From: Eubacterium sp.
Lineage (GTDB): Bacteria; Bacillota; Clostridia; Lachnospirales; Lachnospiraceae
DNA length: 64,000 nucleotides
Reading direction: 5' to 3'
NCBI GenBank assembly: GCA_017539165.1
Contig: JAFYHN010000098.1
Coordinates: 1 to 64,000 of the forward strand
Part shown: one piece after another, positions 17,962 to 27,061 of the stretch
Layout: the number at the start of each line of letters is the position of its first letter
Position numbering within the stretch: position 1 is the stretch's first letter
Translations under genes and position numbers: made by a program
Notes under the pieces: model-generated
What the model was told of the DNA's origin: nothing
Databases searched by the model: none
The model's input: the letters and a program-made list of their open reading frames with translations, nothing else

Positions 17962-19932
17962 TTATTTTATATTCTCGAGTTCTATCTTCCAGAGATTCCA
18001 TGAAGCATCACTCGGCATTCTGAGATCACCTCTCGGTGACATGGATACACTTCCGACTTTTACACCGTCAGCCATGCAGCTTCTCTTGAACTGCTGACTA
18101 AAGAGTCTTCTGAAGTACATAGTCATCCATTTAAGTATAGTATCTTCATCATATGTATCTGTAAATACCTTCTTTGCAAGATAGTAAATCTTCGCCGGTC
18201 CATATCCATATCTCAGACTGTAGTAAATGAAGAAATCGTGAAGTTCATAAGGTCCAACACTCTCTTCTGTCTTCTGGCTGATATTTCCATTCTCATCAGG
18301 CGGAAGAAGTTCAGGACTTATCGGAGTATCAAGTATATCTCTTAATGTATCTTCAGCATCAGGGAATACTCCACTCTCTGCTACAGAATCGATCATCCAT
18401 CTTACAAGAGTTTTCGGAATACTTCCATTTACATTGTACATGCTCATCTGATCGCCGTTGTATGTACACCAGCCAAGAGCAAGCTCGGAAAGGTCACCCG
18501 TTCCGACAACAATACCATTACATGAGTTAGCATAGTCCATAAGGATTTGAGTTCTCTCACGCGCCTGTGTATTCTCAAATGTAATATCATGAACTTCAGG
18601 GTCCCTGCCAAGATCTTTAAGATGCTGCTCACATGCAGCCTTTATATTGATCACAACCGGTTCAGTACCAAGAGCACGAATCAGTTCAAGAGAATTATTA
18701 TATGTTCTGTCAGTTGTTCCGAAAGCAGGCATAGTTATTGCCACAAGGTCTTTCGGATCCCTTCCCATCTTTCTAAGTGCCCGTGCGCATACAAGAAGCG
18801 CAAGCGTAGAATCCATACCTCCCGAAACTCCAACAACAGGCTTAGCTCCTGTCACTTCAAGTCTCTTCATAAGTCCACCGACCTGCATATCGAATATCTC
18901 GTTACATCTCTTCTGTCTCTTGGAATCGACAGACGGAACGAATGGATTTCTAGGAATCACAAGATACTGACCATCCGAATCAGGAAGCTGTGCATCAGTC
19001 ACCTTCATGACAGATACAAACTTAAGGTCATCACTGAGCATCTTGGCCGCATCCTTAAATGTATCTGACACAAGTCTCTCATGTCTTATCTTACCAAGAT
19101 CCATATCAGCAATCATAATATAATCTCTCGCTATATAATCTCTATTCTCATTCAGGATTGCACCATTCTCCGCTATTAGACTATGTCCGGAGAATATAAG
19201 ATCCTGTGTTGATTCTGAAGAACCTGCTGAAACATAGAGATATTCGCATATACATGAAGCAGATTGCTGCTTAACAAGATTTCGTCTATATTCTCTCTTA
19301 GAGATTGTTTCATTACTTGCCGAAAGATTAATGATCAGCTCAGCACCCGCAAGAGCAAGCCTTGTAGATGGTGCAGATGGTGACCAGAGATCCTCACAGA
19401 TTTCAACTGCAAACTTAAACTCTGAAGCGATATCGTAGACGATATTATTTCCAACCGGAATCATATAATCATCTTCCTCATCGATATCAAGAATACCAAG
19501 TTCACTGAAGTATACCGAATCAACTGGAAGGTCCGCTGCAGAACTAAACCATCTCTTCTCATAGAATTCATTGTGGTTCGGAATAAATGTCTTAACAGAT
19601 ATACCAAGAAGTTTTCCATTCATCATTACATAGGCCGCATTATACAGACTCTCCTCCAGATATAGAGGTGCTCCTATAACAAGAACCTCATTTCTTCCAA
19701 GAGTACTTTCAAGAATATAACCAAGAGCCTCTCTTGAACCTTCCTTCAGAACAGACTGAAAGAAAAGATCCTGACAGCTGTAACCCGTAACCGCAAGCTC
19801 TGGAGTCACGATTACCGCTGCATCATATGTATAGGCTTCATTTATCTTATTAAGAATACTGTTTTTATTGAATTCAGTATCCCCAACACTCACCTCAGGC
19901 ACTATGGCACAAGCTCTGTAAAAATCAAACAT
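17962..19932 (-). CDS. nadE: Glutamine-dependent NAD+ synthetase
   Basis: Makes NAD+ from deamido-NAD+ using glutamine. The 656 residues are the long two-domain form. An N-terminal nitrilase-like glutaminase has its catalytic triad in VTPELAVTGYSCQDLF (Glu), KTFIPNHNEFYEKRWF (Lys) and AVEICEDLWSP (Cys). The C-terminal ATP-pyrophosphatase domain has the P-loop VVGVSGGMDSTLALL near residue 365. ATG 19930-19932 follows GGAGG. It lies in the dense galE-mtnN run, 22 nt after recU. Confidence 0.96.
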   Translation of the reverse strand: MFDFYRACAIVPEVSVGDTEFNKNSILNKINEAYTYDAAVIVTPELAVTGYSCQDLFFQSVLKEGSREALGYILESTLGRNEVLVIGAPLYLEESLYNAAYVMMNGKLLGISVKTFIPNHNEFYEKRWFSSAADLPVDSVYFSELGILDIDEEDDYMIPVGNNIVYDIASEFKFAVEICEDLWSPSAPSTRLALAGAELIINLSASNETISKREYRRNLVKQQSASCICEYLYVSAGSSESTQDLIFSGHSLIAENGAILNENRDYIARDYIMIADMDLGKIRHERLVSDTFKDAAKMLSDDLKFVSVMKVTDAQLPDSDGQYLVIPRNPFVPSVDSKRQKRCNEIFDMQVGGLMKRLEVTGAKPVVGVSGGMDSTLALLVCARALRKMGRDPKDLVAITMPAFGTTDRTYNNSLELIRALGTEPVVINIKAACEQHLKDLGRDPEVHDITFENTQARERTQILMDYANSCNGIVVGTGDLSELALGWCTYNGDQMSMYNVNGSIPKTLVRWMIDSVAESGVFPDAEDTLRDILDTPISPELLPPDENGNISQKTEESVGPYELHDFFIYYSLRYGYGPAKIYYLAKKVFTDTYDEDTILKWMTMYFRRLFSQQFKRSCMADGVKVGSVSMSPRGDLRMPSDASWNLWKIELENIK

Positions 19933-19954
19933 TCTGTAATTCCTCCAAGTTTCC

Positions 19955-20506
19955 TTATTCTGCTTCTCTTGAATTCCTTATATCTATATCCAGATTAAGG
20001 CCTTCCAGGTAGTGGACCAGCGCGGGCCCTTCCGATCTCAGGAAGAAATCCGGATCAAGTTCATTATATTTAAAATTCTTGGCGTGTCCTTCATCTTTTA
20101 CACGGTCAACATACTTTTTCAGCTCTTCAAACCGCATATAGTACATATCATTTCTGTCTGTAAAAAGTATAAGGATAAATGCCATCCCTCCCTGTTTTTC
20201 AAAATCTTCCATGAATCTGAACTGATGATCATGTATATTCTGAAGGGAAAATGTATCCGTCTTACATTCCTTCGCATCAAAGCAAATGGGTATTTCCTGA
20301 ACCACACCTATATAATCGACCGTAGAATCTTTTTCAAAATAAGCTTCTGTGATCAGCTTCTTCGCACTGTCAAACTTAAGCGGCGTAATCGGTGTCGGAA
20401 TCTTCTGAACAAGAGCCAGATTCTTCGATCTGTAATATTCATTTGTAGAATTGATCAGACTTTCAAAGGCAGAACCTCTGAGTCCTCTGGTTTTCCAAGT
20501 GGCCAT
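19955..20506 (-). CDS. recU: Holliday junction resolvase RecU
   Basis: Resolves four-way junctions during recombination and segregation in Firmicutes. The 183 residues match the family in order: GSAFESLINSTNEYYRSK, KIPTPITP, the nuclease core STVDYIGVVQEIPICFDAKE (the Asp and the Glu/Lys of the metal site), IHDHQFRFMEDF and GGMAFILILF. It starts at ATG 20504-20506, with GGGAGATG 4-8 nt upstream inside the 3' end of the pseudouridine synthase gene. In Bacillus recU neighbours a class A PBP gene; here the PBP gene is 11 kb away. Confidence 0.93.
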   Translation of the reverse strand: MATWKTRGLRGSAFESLINSTNEYYRSKNLALVQKIPTPITPLKFDSAKKLITEAYFEKDSTVDYIGVVQEIPICFDAKECKTDTFSLQNIHDHQFRFMEDFEKQGGMAFILILFTDRNDMYYMRFEELKKYVDRVKDEGHAKNFKYNELDPDFFLRSEGPALVHYLEGLNLDIDIRNSREAE

Positions 20507-20509
20507 CTG

Positions 20510-21535
20510 TCATCTCCCGGTATTGCCGAATATCTTTCCATACGCTTTAGGAAGCTCACATGTAAACTCTCTTCCGGAAAGCCGTTTCAGGACTTCATCG
20601 CTAGTCTGGTCTGCTTTAGGGAACACAACCTTCCACGCAGTAAGCATCTGAGACTTAATACCGTACTTATTATTATAAACTGTATTTATGAGCTTTATGG
20701 ATCGCCCATACTTGATATCTCCGAGAATAGGATATCCCAGATATGCCAGATGCGCTCTGATCTGATGACTCTTTCCGGTTATAAGCTCTATCTCGAGAAG
20801 TGACATATCCTTATCGTCATTATATTCACTAAGAGTAATTGCAGTCTCAATAAGACTCATATCCTTACCCTGAACCTCAGATATCTCTACTTTATTGGTC
20901 TTTTCATCTTTTTTAAGATATGCCTTATAAATCCCTTCTAACTCAGCCTCGCCAGGAACCACAGCCTTGTAATACTTTTTAAGCTCCCTGCTTCTTATGA
21001 CCGAAGTAAGAGCCCGCGCTCCCGCAGGACTTTTAGAAGCTAGTATAATTCCGGATGTATTCCTATCAAGCCTGTTACACACAGAAGGTTTGAATATCTC
21101 CATGCTTTCTTCAGTGATATCCCCCTTATGAAGCAGATAATCAATTATCATCTCATTCATGGAGTAATCACCAGGTTTTGCTTTTTGAGACAAAACCCCT
21201 TCTTCCTTATATACGAAAATGACATCTTCATCTTCATAGATTATCTGAATATTCGGAGTTTCAGTCTTTTTGACGGAAGTCTTACCTCTGGACGAATTTC
21301 CTTCTGATGTTTTATAAGCCCTGAATTTATCTATAGTCTCGTCACTCAGATAATACTTTATGACATCACCTTTTTTTAAGACTTCATCACCAGACGCCTT
21401 TTTATCATTTAGAACTATATTCTTCTTTCTGAGCATCTTATAAATGAACGAAACCGGAGCATTGGAAAGATATCTTGTGCATATCTTTTTAAGCTTATAT
21501 CCCTCTTCATTTTTCGTAACTACGGTTTCTTTCAT
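20510..21535 (-). CDS. RluA-family pseudouridine synthase with S4 domain
   Basis: Isomerises specific uridines to pseudouridine in rRNA (or tRNA). The 341 residues have an S4-like RNA-binding start (VSFIYKMLRKKNIVLNDKKA), a linker, and the catalytic block SVCNRLDRNTSGIILASKS with the essential Asp, then TGKSHQIRAHLAYLGYPILGD. The exact target base cannot be read from sequence; RluD- or RluC-like are both possible. ATG 21533-21535 follows GGAG. It precedes recU by three bases. Confidence 0.93.
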   Translation of the reverse strand: MKETVVTKNEEGYKLKKICTRYLSNAPVSFIYKMLRKKNIVLNDKKASGDEVLKKGDVIKYYLSDETIDKFRAYKTSEGNSSRGKTSVKKTETPNIQIIYEDEDVIFVYKEEGVLSQKAKPGDYSMNEMIIDYLLHKGDITEESMEIFKPSVCNRLDRNTSGIILASKSPAGARALTSVIRSRELKKYYKAVVPGEAELEGIYKAYLKKDEKTNKVEISEVQGKDMSLIETAITLSEYNDDKDMSLLEIELITGKSHQIRAHLAYLGYPILGDIKYGRSIKLINTVYNNKYGIKSQMLTAWKVVFPKADQTSDEVLKRLSGREFTCELPKAYGKIFGNTGR

Positions 21536-21546
21536 ATATCTCCATA

Positions 21547-22206
21547 TCAGAATCCCATTGATAGGATTCTGTCCCTCATCTCATTATCATATTTCTTATT
21601 CTCTTTATCAGGAAGCTTTATCTTTCTGACTTCCTTCTCGAAGGTTTTGATATTCTCTGTAACTACTATTCGGAAGTTCATAGTACCTGAAAAGCTTTCA
21701 AGTGTGTTTGCATTTCCAATATACTTTTTTATCTTCTCTCTTCCTGAAGCTTCTTTTACCTTCGGAACAAATGCAACTATATTGTTGTTACAGACCATCA
21801 TACATGGAATATAAACAACTCCGTCTGTATCAGTTATGGATATATCATACAGGAAGCATTTCCCGGTTTCTTCCTCGATGCCGCTTACAGTCTCATATTC
21901 TTCACCCTCAAGCGGTTCCGCCTTTAAAGCCATGATAAAATCTATGAGGTTACGTGCAAATGGAATAGCCATGATGCAGCCAAAAACTATAAACCATGTT
22001 TTTCTTGTCTGAAACAGAATCAGACTTATCATTACATCAGCCAGGATGAACAGGAATAAAACAAGAACCATCATCATTTTTGTGTTCTTGTACTTCCTCG
22101 AATGTCCATAATGTCCCTTGTCGAACGTAGACACCTTACTGATATATTCCTTATCTTTTTTATCTTTCTTGATAGCCTTAAATGTACTGTTATCTATCTT
22201 TGTCAT
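21547..22206 (-). CDS. Two-helix membrane protein of unknown function
   Basis: A 219-residue protein. A basic N-terminal segment (about 1-43, KAIKKDKKDKEY) precedes two adjacent hydrophobic helices (about 45-63 and 69-88), and a soluble C-terminal domain (about 95-219) ends in many Lys/Glu. No recognised motif. ATG 22204-22206 follows GGAGG by 5 nt and overlaps the stop of the upstream methyltransferase gene as ATGA; the ATG four codons earlier overlaps the Shine-Dalgarno and is not favoured. Confidence 0.75.
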   Translation of the reverse strand: MTKIDNSTFKAIKKDKKDKEYISKVSTFDKGHYGHSRKYKNTKMMMVLVLFLFILADVMISLILFQTRKTWFIVFGCIMAIPFARNLIDFIMALKAEPLEGEEYETVSGIEEETGKCFLYDISITDTDGVVYIPCMMVCNNNIVAFVPKVKEASGREKIKKYIGNANTLESFSGTMNFRIVVTENIKTFEKEVRKIKLPDKENKKYDNEMRDRILSMGF

Positions 22207-23618
22207 ACCATCCTCCATCCCGGAAGATATTTGTTCTTTATTACTCCGTTATTTACCTTGCCAAAGCCAAGCGGGAATCTGTCTACGCATACAAGTACCC
22301 AGCCATTCTTAACACCAGATACATCCGTACCTTCAGACTCTATCATATCTGTATCAAGCGTTTCACCTCTCAGATATTTTGATACAGCATTTCCATCTGA
22401 TTTAAGCGAGATAGCATTATCAAAATCTTCACTTGTCAGTATCATGGCAAATGACTGACTAGGTTCGAATCTTTTCTTCTTTAATTCGCCAAGATAAACG
22501 CCCTGTCTCATAATCCTGAGTCCCTTTACATCAGGACATCCATCAGGAATCAGGAACAGCTTATCTCCACCCATTTCAAGGTTCTTTCTATTAATTCCAC
22601 TCACATGGGAAAGAAATTCCTCTATCTCAGGAACCTCCCTGTAACCCTTAGATCTGTATTCAGATATTCCGGAATATCTCTTATCATCATCTGCAAGTTC
22701 TTCATCAGAACCTATAAGAGCTACATAGTGTCCCTCGCCTTTTATTCTATGAGGGAACAGGTGCATTGTATACTCCAGTTCTTTATGAGGATTCTCTACA
22801 TGACACCAATCCGTATTACCAGGAACAAATCCTTCATGTTTACGTATCTCCAGGATTTTCAGTGATTTATCAAGACTCAGGAGATATTCAACCTGATCCT
22901 CATCTTCTATTGGATCAAATGTACAAGTGGAATAAAGGATTGTCCCTCCGGGTCTCAGCATAGAAGAAACTTCTTTGAGAATTTGTCTTTGAATAGCCGC
23001 AAATTTCTCATTTCCATTCTGTTCCCAGGCACTGACCATTGAAGTAGACTTTCTGAACATCCCTTCTCCTGAACATGGGGCATCAATTAGAATCTTATCA
23101 AAGTACGCACCGAAGTGTTCACTCAGTCTTTCAGGACTCTCACATGTTATGATGACATTTCTGACACCATAAGCCTCTACATTCTTCTGGAGAGCCTTGA
23201 GTCTCGATGCACTGATATCGTTAGAAACCAGAATTCCGGAACCGGCAAGTCTTGCAGCAAGCTCGGTGGATTTACCTCCGGGAGCGGCACATATATCAAG
23301 TACCCTGTCGCCTTCTTCAATAGGGATCGTAGCTGCTGGAAGTGTAGCACTCGGCTCCTGAAGATAATACAGACCAGCATAGTAAAAAGGATGCTTCGAC
23401 GGTGTAAACAGTGAAGCATCATAGTAAAAAGCATTATCTGTCCACGGAACAGGATTAAGTTCAAAAGGAGATATTTTAAGAAAGTCCTCTACCGAAATCT
23501 TCAGAGTATTAACTCTGAGAGCATGGTTAAGCGGTTCATTCAGAGAACTTTCGTATGCATCATAATCATCTCCGAGGAGACCTTTCATTTTGTTAACGTA
23601 TTTCTCAGGCAGTCTCAT
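22203..23618 (-). CDS. rsmF: RsmF/NOL1-NOP2-sun family RNA m5C methyltransferase
   Basis: SAM-dependent rRNA or tRNA cytosine-5 methyltransferase. The 471 residues contain HALRVNTLKIS (N-terminal family signature), SAM-site motif VLDICAAPGGKSTELAARL, motif IV IDAPCSGEGMFRK (Pro-Cys) and the catalytic YSTCTFDPIEDE. A C-terminal PUA-like RNA-binding region follows (about 290-471). The assignment to RsmF rather than a tRNA enzyme is by length and C-terminal extension, so the target is inferred. The ribosome binding site is weak; the ATG directly abuts the TPR gene stop, so coupling is likely. Confidence 0.9.
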   Translation of the reverse strand: MRLPEKYVNKMKGLLGDDYDAYESSLNEPLNHALRVNTLKISVEDFLKISPFELNPVPWTDNAFYYDASLFTPSKHPFYYAGLYYLQEPSATLPAATIPIEEGDRVLDICAAPGGKSTELAARLAGSGILVSNDISASRLKALQKNVEAYGVRNVIITCESPERLSEHFGAYFDKILIDAPCSGEGMFRKSTSMVSAWEQNGNEKFAAIQRQILKEVSSMLRPGGTILYSTCTFDPIEDEDQVEYLLSLDKSLKILEIRKHEGFVPGNTDWCHVENPHKELEYTMHLFPHRIKGEGHYVALIGSDEELADDDKRYSGISEYRSKGYREVPEIEEFLSHVSGINRKNLEMGGDKLFLIPDGCPDVKGLRIMRQGVYLGELKKKRFEPSQSFAMILTSEDFDNAISLKSDGNAVSKYLRGETLDTDMIESEGTDVSGVKNGWVLVCVDRFPLGFGKVNNGVIKNKYLPGWRMV

Positions 23619-24596
23619 TTAATCTTGATCATTCTCCTCTTCTTCCGTTTCTTCTTTATCTTCAGAATCTTCTTCCTTGTCCTTATCTTTTTCTTTGTGG
23701 ACAGGTTCTGTATTTTTATTTATTCGGGAATACAGGAAATCATATTCCTTCTGATAGGTTTCATTATTCGGATATGCCTCTATAAGCTCAGCAGCTTTTT
23801 CAAGAGCCGCATCATAATCAAGATTCTGCTCTGCAAGAACCACAGAATTGAACATTACACGATCCTTGAAAATGTCATCTTTAGCTGACAGTCCCTGATT
23901 AATAACTATCATGGCGCTATCCATATCACCTTTCTCTATATAGTATGAAGAAAGCTGCATAGCTATGTAAGTGTTCATACCGAACTTATTGGAATAATCT
24001 TCGAAACACTTGATCATATTTTCGTAATCAGCATTCTTCTGATAATACGCACCGAGATAAAGAGCTATGCTCATATTACCTCTGTCATATTCAGCCTGAA
24101 GCCCTGGAAGCGTAGTCTCTTTGAAGTTTCCGCTCTTGGTCTCTTCGAGAGCTTTTGCAAGATTCTGAAACGAATCTATATCAGCTTCACTGATTGAAGA
24201 TCCAGGTACACCTGAACCGACATATTTTATATAGATATTACTAGCATCTTTATATCTGCCTGATCTGATATATGTTGCAGCAAGATAAAGATCAGTATCA
24301 GCATCCATCGCCTGAGTAAACCACTGTTGCTCATCCATAGAAGCATTAAAGAGTTCAACAGCTTCATCATATCTGCCAGCATTAAACGCTTCTATACCCT
24401 GATTTCTGAATGCCTTTTTATCAGAAATACAGTTTTTTACGATATAACCTGTTCCAACAACTACAAGAATAGTAAACAGACCGCAAAGAAAACCCAGCTT
24501 CATGCTTCGCTTTCTTTTATTTTCCCGCCATAATATACTCTTCTGACTAATATCTCTCTGGATACGGTTACTTTCTATTTTCTCTCTGTCGGCCAT
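23619..24596 (-). CDS. Membrane-anchored tetratricopeptide-repeat protein
   Basis: A 325-residue protein with a basic cytosolic N-terminus (KRKRSMK), one membrane helix (about 33-53) and a long helical region with TPR-type signatures such as GIEAFNAGRYDEAVELFNAS and AATYIRSGRYKDASNIYIKY, spanning about 60-295. It ends in a low-complexity Lys/Asp/Glu tail. TPR arrays mediate protein contacts; the partner is unknown. It starts two bases after the galE stop. Confidence 0.85.
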   Translation of the reverse strand: MADREKIESNRIQRDISQKSILWRENKRKRSMKLGFLCGLFTILVVVGTGYIVKNCISDKKAFRNQGIEAFNAGRYDEAVELFNASMDEQQWFTQAMDADTDLYLAATYIRSGRYKDASNIYIKYVGSGVPGSSISEADIDSFQNLAKALEETKSGNFKETTLPGLQAEYDRGNMSIALYLGAYYQKNADYENMIKCFEDYSNKFGMNTYIAMQLSSYYIEKGDMDSAMIVINQGLSAKDDIFKDRVMFNSVVLAEQNLDYDAALEKAAELIEAYPNNETYQKEYDFLYSRINKNTEPVHKEKDKDKEEDSEDKEETEEEENDQD

Positions 24597-24598
24597 AT

Positions 24599-25609
24599 TT
24601 ATGCTTCATTCCTTAATGTTGTTTCGGCAAATCTCCAGGAGTCTTTGCACATTCTTTCCAGGTCAAACTTTGCTTCCCATCCAAGCTCTTCCTTAGCCTT
24701 AGCAGGATTAGCGTAGCACATAGCTATATCACCCGCACGACGAGGCTTGATTGAGTAAGGAATCTTGATGTCATTTGCCTTCTCAAAAGCATGAACTATA
24801 TCAAGAACGCTATATCCTGTTCCTGTACCAAGATTATATATATCAACATGCTCTGTCTTCTCGAATCTTGAAAGTGCAGCAACATGTCCAAGTGCAAGGT
24901 CTGTTACGTGGATGTAATCTCTTACACCTGTTCCGTCTGGTGTGTCATAATCATCACCAAATACACCAAGCTCAGGAAGCTTACCAAGAGCAACCTGCAT
25001 GATATAAGGCATAAGATTGTTAGGAATTCCGTTAGGTGACTCACCTATAAGTCCGCTCTCATCAGCTCCGATCGGATTGAAGTATCTGAGAAGTATAACC
25101 TTCCAGTCAGGATCCGGAACTGTAAGGTCACTAAGTATTCTCTCAAGATAGAGTTTTGTGGTTCCATATGGATTAGTTGTAGAAAGAGGAAAATCCTCTG
25201 TGATAGGACAACTCTTTGGAGAACCGTAAACTGTTGCTGAAGATGAGAATATGATTTTCTTACAATTATACTTATCCATAAGTTTGCAAAGATTTATTGT
25301 TCCTGAAATATTGTTCTCATAGTATTTAAGTGGAAGCTGAACCGACTCACCTACAGCCTTAAGGCCCGCAAAGTGAATAACTGCATCAAATGTATTCTCC
25401 TTGAATACAACTTCCATCTCTTCAGGCTTAAGCATATCGGCTTTATAAAACTTAGGCTTAACTCCTGTAATATTTTTAATATAATCAAGTGTAATCTCTT
25501 TTGAATTATAGAGGTTATCAAAAATTACAACATCGTGACCAGCTTTAATGAGCTCAACTACTGTATGTGAACCAATATAACCTGTACCACCTGTAACTAA
25601 AATATTCAT
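24599..25609 (-). CDS. galE: UDP-glucose 4-epimerase
   Basis: Interconverts UDP-galactose and UDP-glucose using bound NAD+. The 336 residues have the Rossmann motif MNILVTGGTGYIGSH, the FSSSATVYG serine and the catalytic TTNPYGTTKLYLE (YxxxK), and end at the family's normal length. ATG 25607-25609 has GGGAG 8 nt upstream. The reading frame stays open far upstream through a tRNA gene, but that part is not coding. It is the first gene of a run of about ten closely spaced minus-strand genes ending at mtnN. Confidence 0.97.
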   Translation of the reverse strand: MNILVTGGTGYIGSHTVVELIKAGHDVVIFDNLYNSKEITLDYIKNITGVKPKFYKADMLKPEEMEVVFKENTFDAVIHFAGLKAVGESVQLPLKYYENNISGTINLCKLMDKYNCKKIIFSSSATVYGSPKSCPITEDFPLSTTNPYGTTKLYLERILSDLTVPDPDWKVILLRYFNPIGADESGLIGESPNGIPNNLMPYIMQVALGKLPELGVFGDDYDTPDGTGVRDYIHVTDLALGHVAALSRFEKTEHVDIYNLGTGTGYSVLDIVHAFEKANDIKIPYSIKPRRAGDIAMCYANPAKAKEELGWEAKFDLERMCKDSWRFAETTLRNEA

Positions 25610-25622
25610 AATCATTTCTCCC

Positions 25623-25651
25623 TTTACAACAATAGATAACTGTGATAAACT
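25623..25651 (+). promoter_or_regulatory. Possible tRNA-Leu promoter
   Basis: TTTACA, 17 bp, TAAACT on the plus strand, with the -10 box ending 22 nt before the tRNA. It overlaps the 5' leader of galE on the other strand. The -10 match is imperfect. Confidence 0.4.
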
Positions 25652-25673
25652 GACACATGTTTCGTTTTGAAAC

Positions 25674-25757
25674 GCCGGCGTGTTGGAATTGGCAGACAAG
25701 GCAGACTCAAAATCTGTTGGTGGCAACACCGTACGGGTTCGACCCCCGTCGCCGGCA
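25674..25757 (+). tRNA. tRNA-Leu (anticodon CAA)
   Basis: Acceptor stem GCCGGCG pairs with CGCCGGC. The anticodon stem GCAGA/TCTGT encloses loop CTCAAAA, giving anticodon CAA, which reads UUG. A long variable arm (class II, as expected for leucine) and the T-arm GGGTTCGACCCCC follow. The total is 84 nt and the CCA end is not encoded. It is divergent from galE. Confidence 0.95.
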
Positions 25758-25775
25758 CTTTTTTTGTGCCTTTTT
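25754..25775 (+). terminator. Terminator overlapping the tRNA-Leu 3' end
   Basis: GGCAC, seven T, GTGCC, then TTTTT. The left arm of the hairpin is the last five bases around the tRNA discriminator, so the mature tRNA fold and the terminator compete for the same bases. Confidence 0.75.
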
Positions 25776-25793
25776 CCTGCAAAAACATATATC

Positions 25794-25819
25794 AGCAAGC
25801 CATCTGACCATGGCTTGCT
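25794..25819. repeat. 10-bp inverted repeat between tRNA-Leu and the accessory region
   Basis: AGCAAGCCAT and ATGGCTTGCT are separated by 6 nt. There is no U-run on either side, so it is a poor terminator. It would fall at the very 5' end of a galE mRNA made from the promoter at 25822-25850. Confidence 0.55.
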
Positions 25820-25821
25820 AT

Positions 25822-25850
25822 AGCATAACACTTTCAAAAGCAAACCGCAA
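25822..25850 (-). promoter_or_regulatory. Predicted promoter reading towards galE (copy A of a repeated promoter)
   Basis: On the minus strand TTGCGG, 17 bp, TATGCT. The 31 bp at 25822-25852 match 27969-27999 at 27 positions, including most of the spacer, so this is a repeated element rather than a chance pair of boxes. The nearest gene it could drive is galE, with a leader of about 205 nt running antisense to the tRNA. Confidence 0.5.
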
Positions 25851-25880
25851 CACTTGTAGAGTATATAATACAAACAAATC

Positions 25881-25914
25881 AAAATCCCTCTGTCACAATT
25901 GACAGAGGGATTTT
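25881..25914. terminator. Bidirectional terminator after the small secreted protein gene
   Basis: A perfect 15-bp stem (AAAATCCCTCTGTCA and its complement) around a CAAT loop, with A-run and T-run on opposite sides. It begins 20 nt downstream of the stop codon at 25934. Confidence 0.85.
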
Positions 25915-25933
25915 GAACTATTCGCATATTTAA

Positions 25934-26461
25934 TTATTCTTCAAAATCAATTGGATCTGAAACGAATCTCTGATTTTCTAAATACACAATTTCACCAACA
26001 TGATCATATGTCACCATACTCTCAAGTCTATTGTATTGATCATAATAAAATCTGTTAGGAATTTTGTAACCAGCTGCATTACCACCAGAGTAAGTTTTTG
26101 CGAATTCTTCATTACTCATTTCTTTAATAACATTATACTTATTAGAATAATAAGAATTTATAACAAGAATTCCATTTCCATCAAGACCTTTAAATCCCTT
26201 TAATTTGATACCTTTCTCACTTAAAGAATTAAGATCAAATACCATATCTCCTTTATCAATATAAGACTGAGCGATCTGTTTTATAGAATCATTAAGATCT
26301 GTTTCATTAACATCTTCAACTCTACAGCTTTCCATCAATTGTTTTTTTGCAGGATCCATAGAAGCTCCTGGTCTAGCGCAAACCATCAAGCTAGTACCCA
26401 GCATCATCATGCACGCTGTAACAAATGATAAAATAACTCCGATTTTCTTAATACTTTTCAT
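25934..26461 (-). CDS. Small secreted protein, unknown function
   Basis: A 175-residue protein with a signal peptide (MKSIKKIGVILSFVTACMMM, cleavage probably near VCA-RP). The mature part is acidic and polar, with the segments DKGDMVFDLNSLSEKGI and FYYDQYNRLESMVTYDHVGEIV. It loosely resembles the secreted protein at 28129-28785 (a MVFDL segment in the middle and a YDxxxxxxxV(T/E) strand near the end), so the two may be distant paralogues. A strong GGAGGAA ribosome binding site precedes ATG 26459-26461. Monocistronic, with a strong terminator. Confidence 0.75.
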   Translation of the reverse strand: MKSIKKIGVILSFVTACMMMLGTSLMVCARPGASMDPAKKQLMESCRVEDVNETDLNDSIKQIAQSYIDKGDMVFDLNSLSEKGIKLKGFKGLDGNGILVINSYYSNKYNVIKEMSNEEFAKTYSGGNAAGYKIPNRFYYDQYNRLESMVTYDHVGEIVYLENQRFVSDPIDFEE

Positions 26462-26598
26462 ATAGTTCCTCCTTTAATCATATAAATTGTAATTATTTTA
26501 TCAAATCATTAGAAACAAATGGCAAACAAGATGTAATGTAAATCTGTATAAACAGCATCCAAAATCAATCAAAAAACAAATATCATAACAACTTAAAA

Positions 26599-26629
26599 AG
26601 ATGGCAAAGCAAAATACGCTTTGCCATCT
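26599..26629 (-). terminator. Terminator of the three-gene membrane/tubby-like cassette
   Basis: A perfect 12-bp stem (AGATGGCAAAGC and complement) with a 7-nt loop, followed on the minus strand by TTTTTAAG. It lies 130 nt past the stop codon at 26760; I see nothing else in the 298-nt gap apart from AT-rich sequence. Confidence 0.75.
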
Positions 26630-26759
26630 CTTATGGGAATTTGAGTAAAAAAATAATTTAACTCTTAAAGTAAGATACCAGCCTCTAAAAGCATTTTAGA
26701 ATCAAATAAAAAAACTTTCGGCACAAAAAAAGAATCAAAATAGCAACATGAGTAAAAAC

Positions 26760-27059
26760 CTATTCTCCTCTCTTTTTGAGCACGATAAATGCAATCACAA
26801 AAACAATAATAAAACCGATTATTAATGTAAATGGCTCAAATTCTATCATTGAATCAATTCCCGAATCCGAAGGATCATTAGTAAGCGGATACAAGACCAT
26901 GTATTGAATACCGAAACCTACAAATCCATCACATTCTCCGCCATTAATCGGAATTCCCAAAGGACTAATGATATCAGCAAGAGCAAGTAATAAGTTAAGC
27001 ACGAAGCCAGCACCATTAAAAATTAAAGATATAACACACGCCTTCAAAAATGCTTTCAT
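26760..27059 (-). CDS. Small two-helix membrane protein
   Basis: 99 residues: a hydrophobic N-terminal segment (about 5-35), a polar loop containing GGECDGFVGFGIQY and acidic residues (about 37-72), and a C-terminal helix ending in KKRGE. No recognised motif. It starts two bases after the 206-residue gene, with GGGTGA upstream of the ATG, so it belongs to a three-gene unit. Confidence 0.7.
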   Translation of the reverse strand: MKAFLKACVISLIFNGAGFVLNLLLALADIISPLGIPINGGECDGFVGFGIQYMVLYPLTNDPSDSGIDSMIEFEPFTLIIGFIIVFVIAFIVLKKRGE

Positions 27060-27061
27060 TA

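Noticed and set aside
25610-25927. N-terminal extension of GalE by about 106 codons
   Set aside because: The extra frame crosses the antisense of a tRNA gene and two hairpins; the normal MNILVTGGTGYIG start has a good ribosome binding site and gives the usual length.
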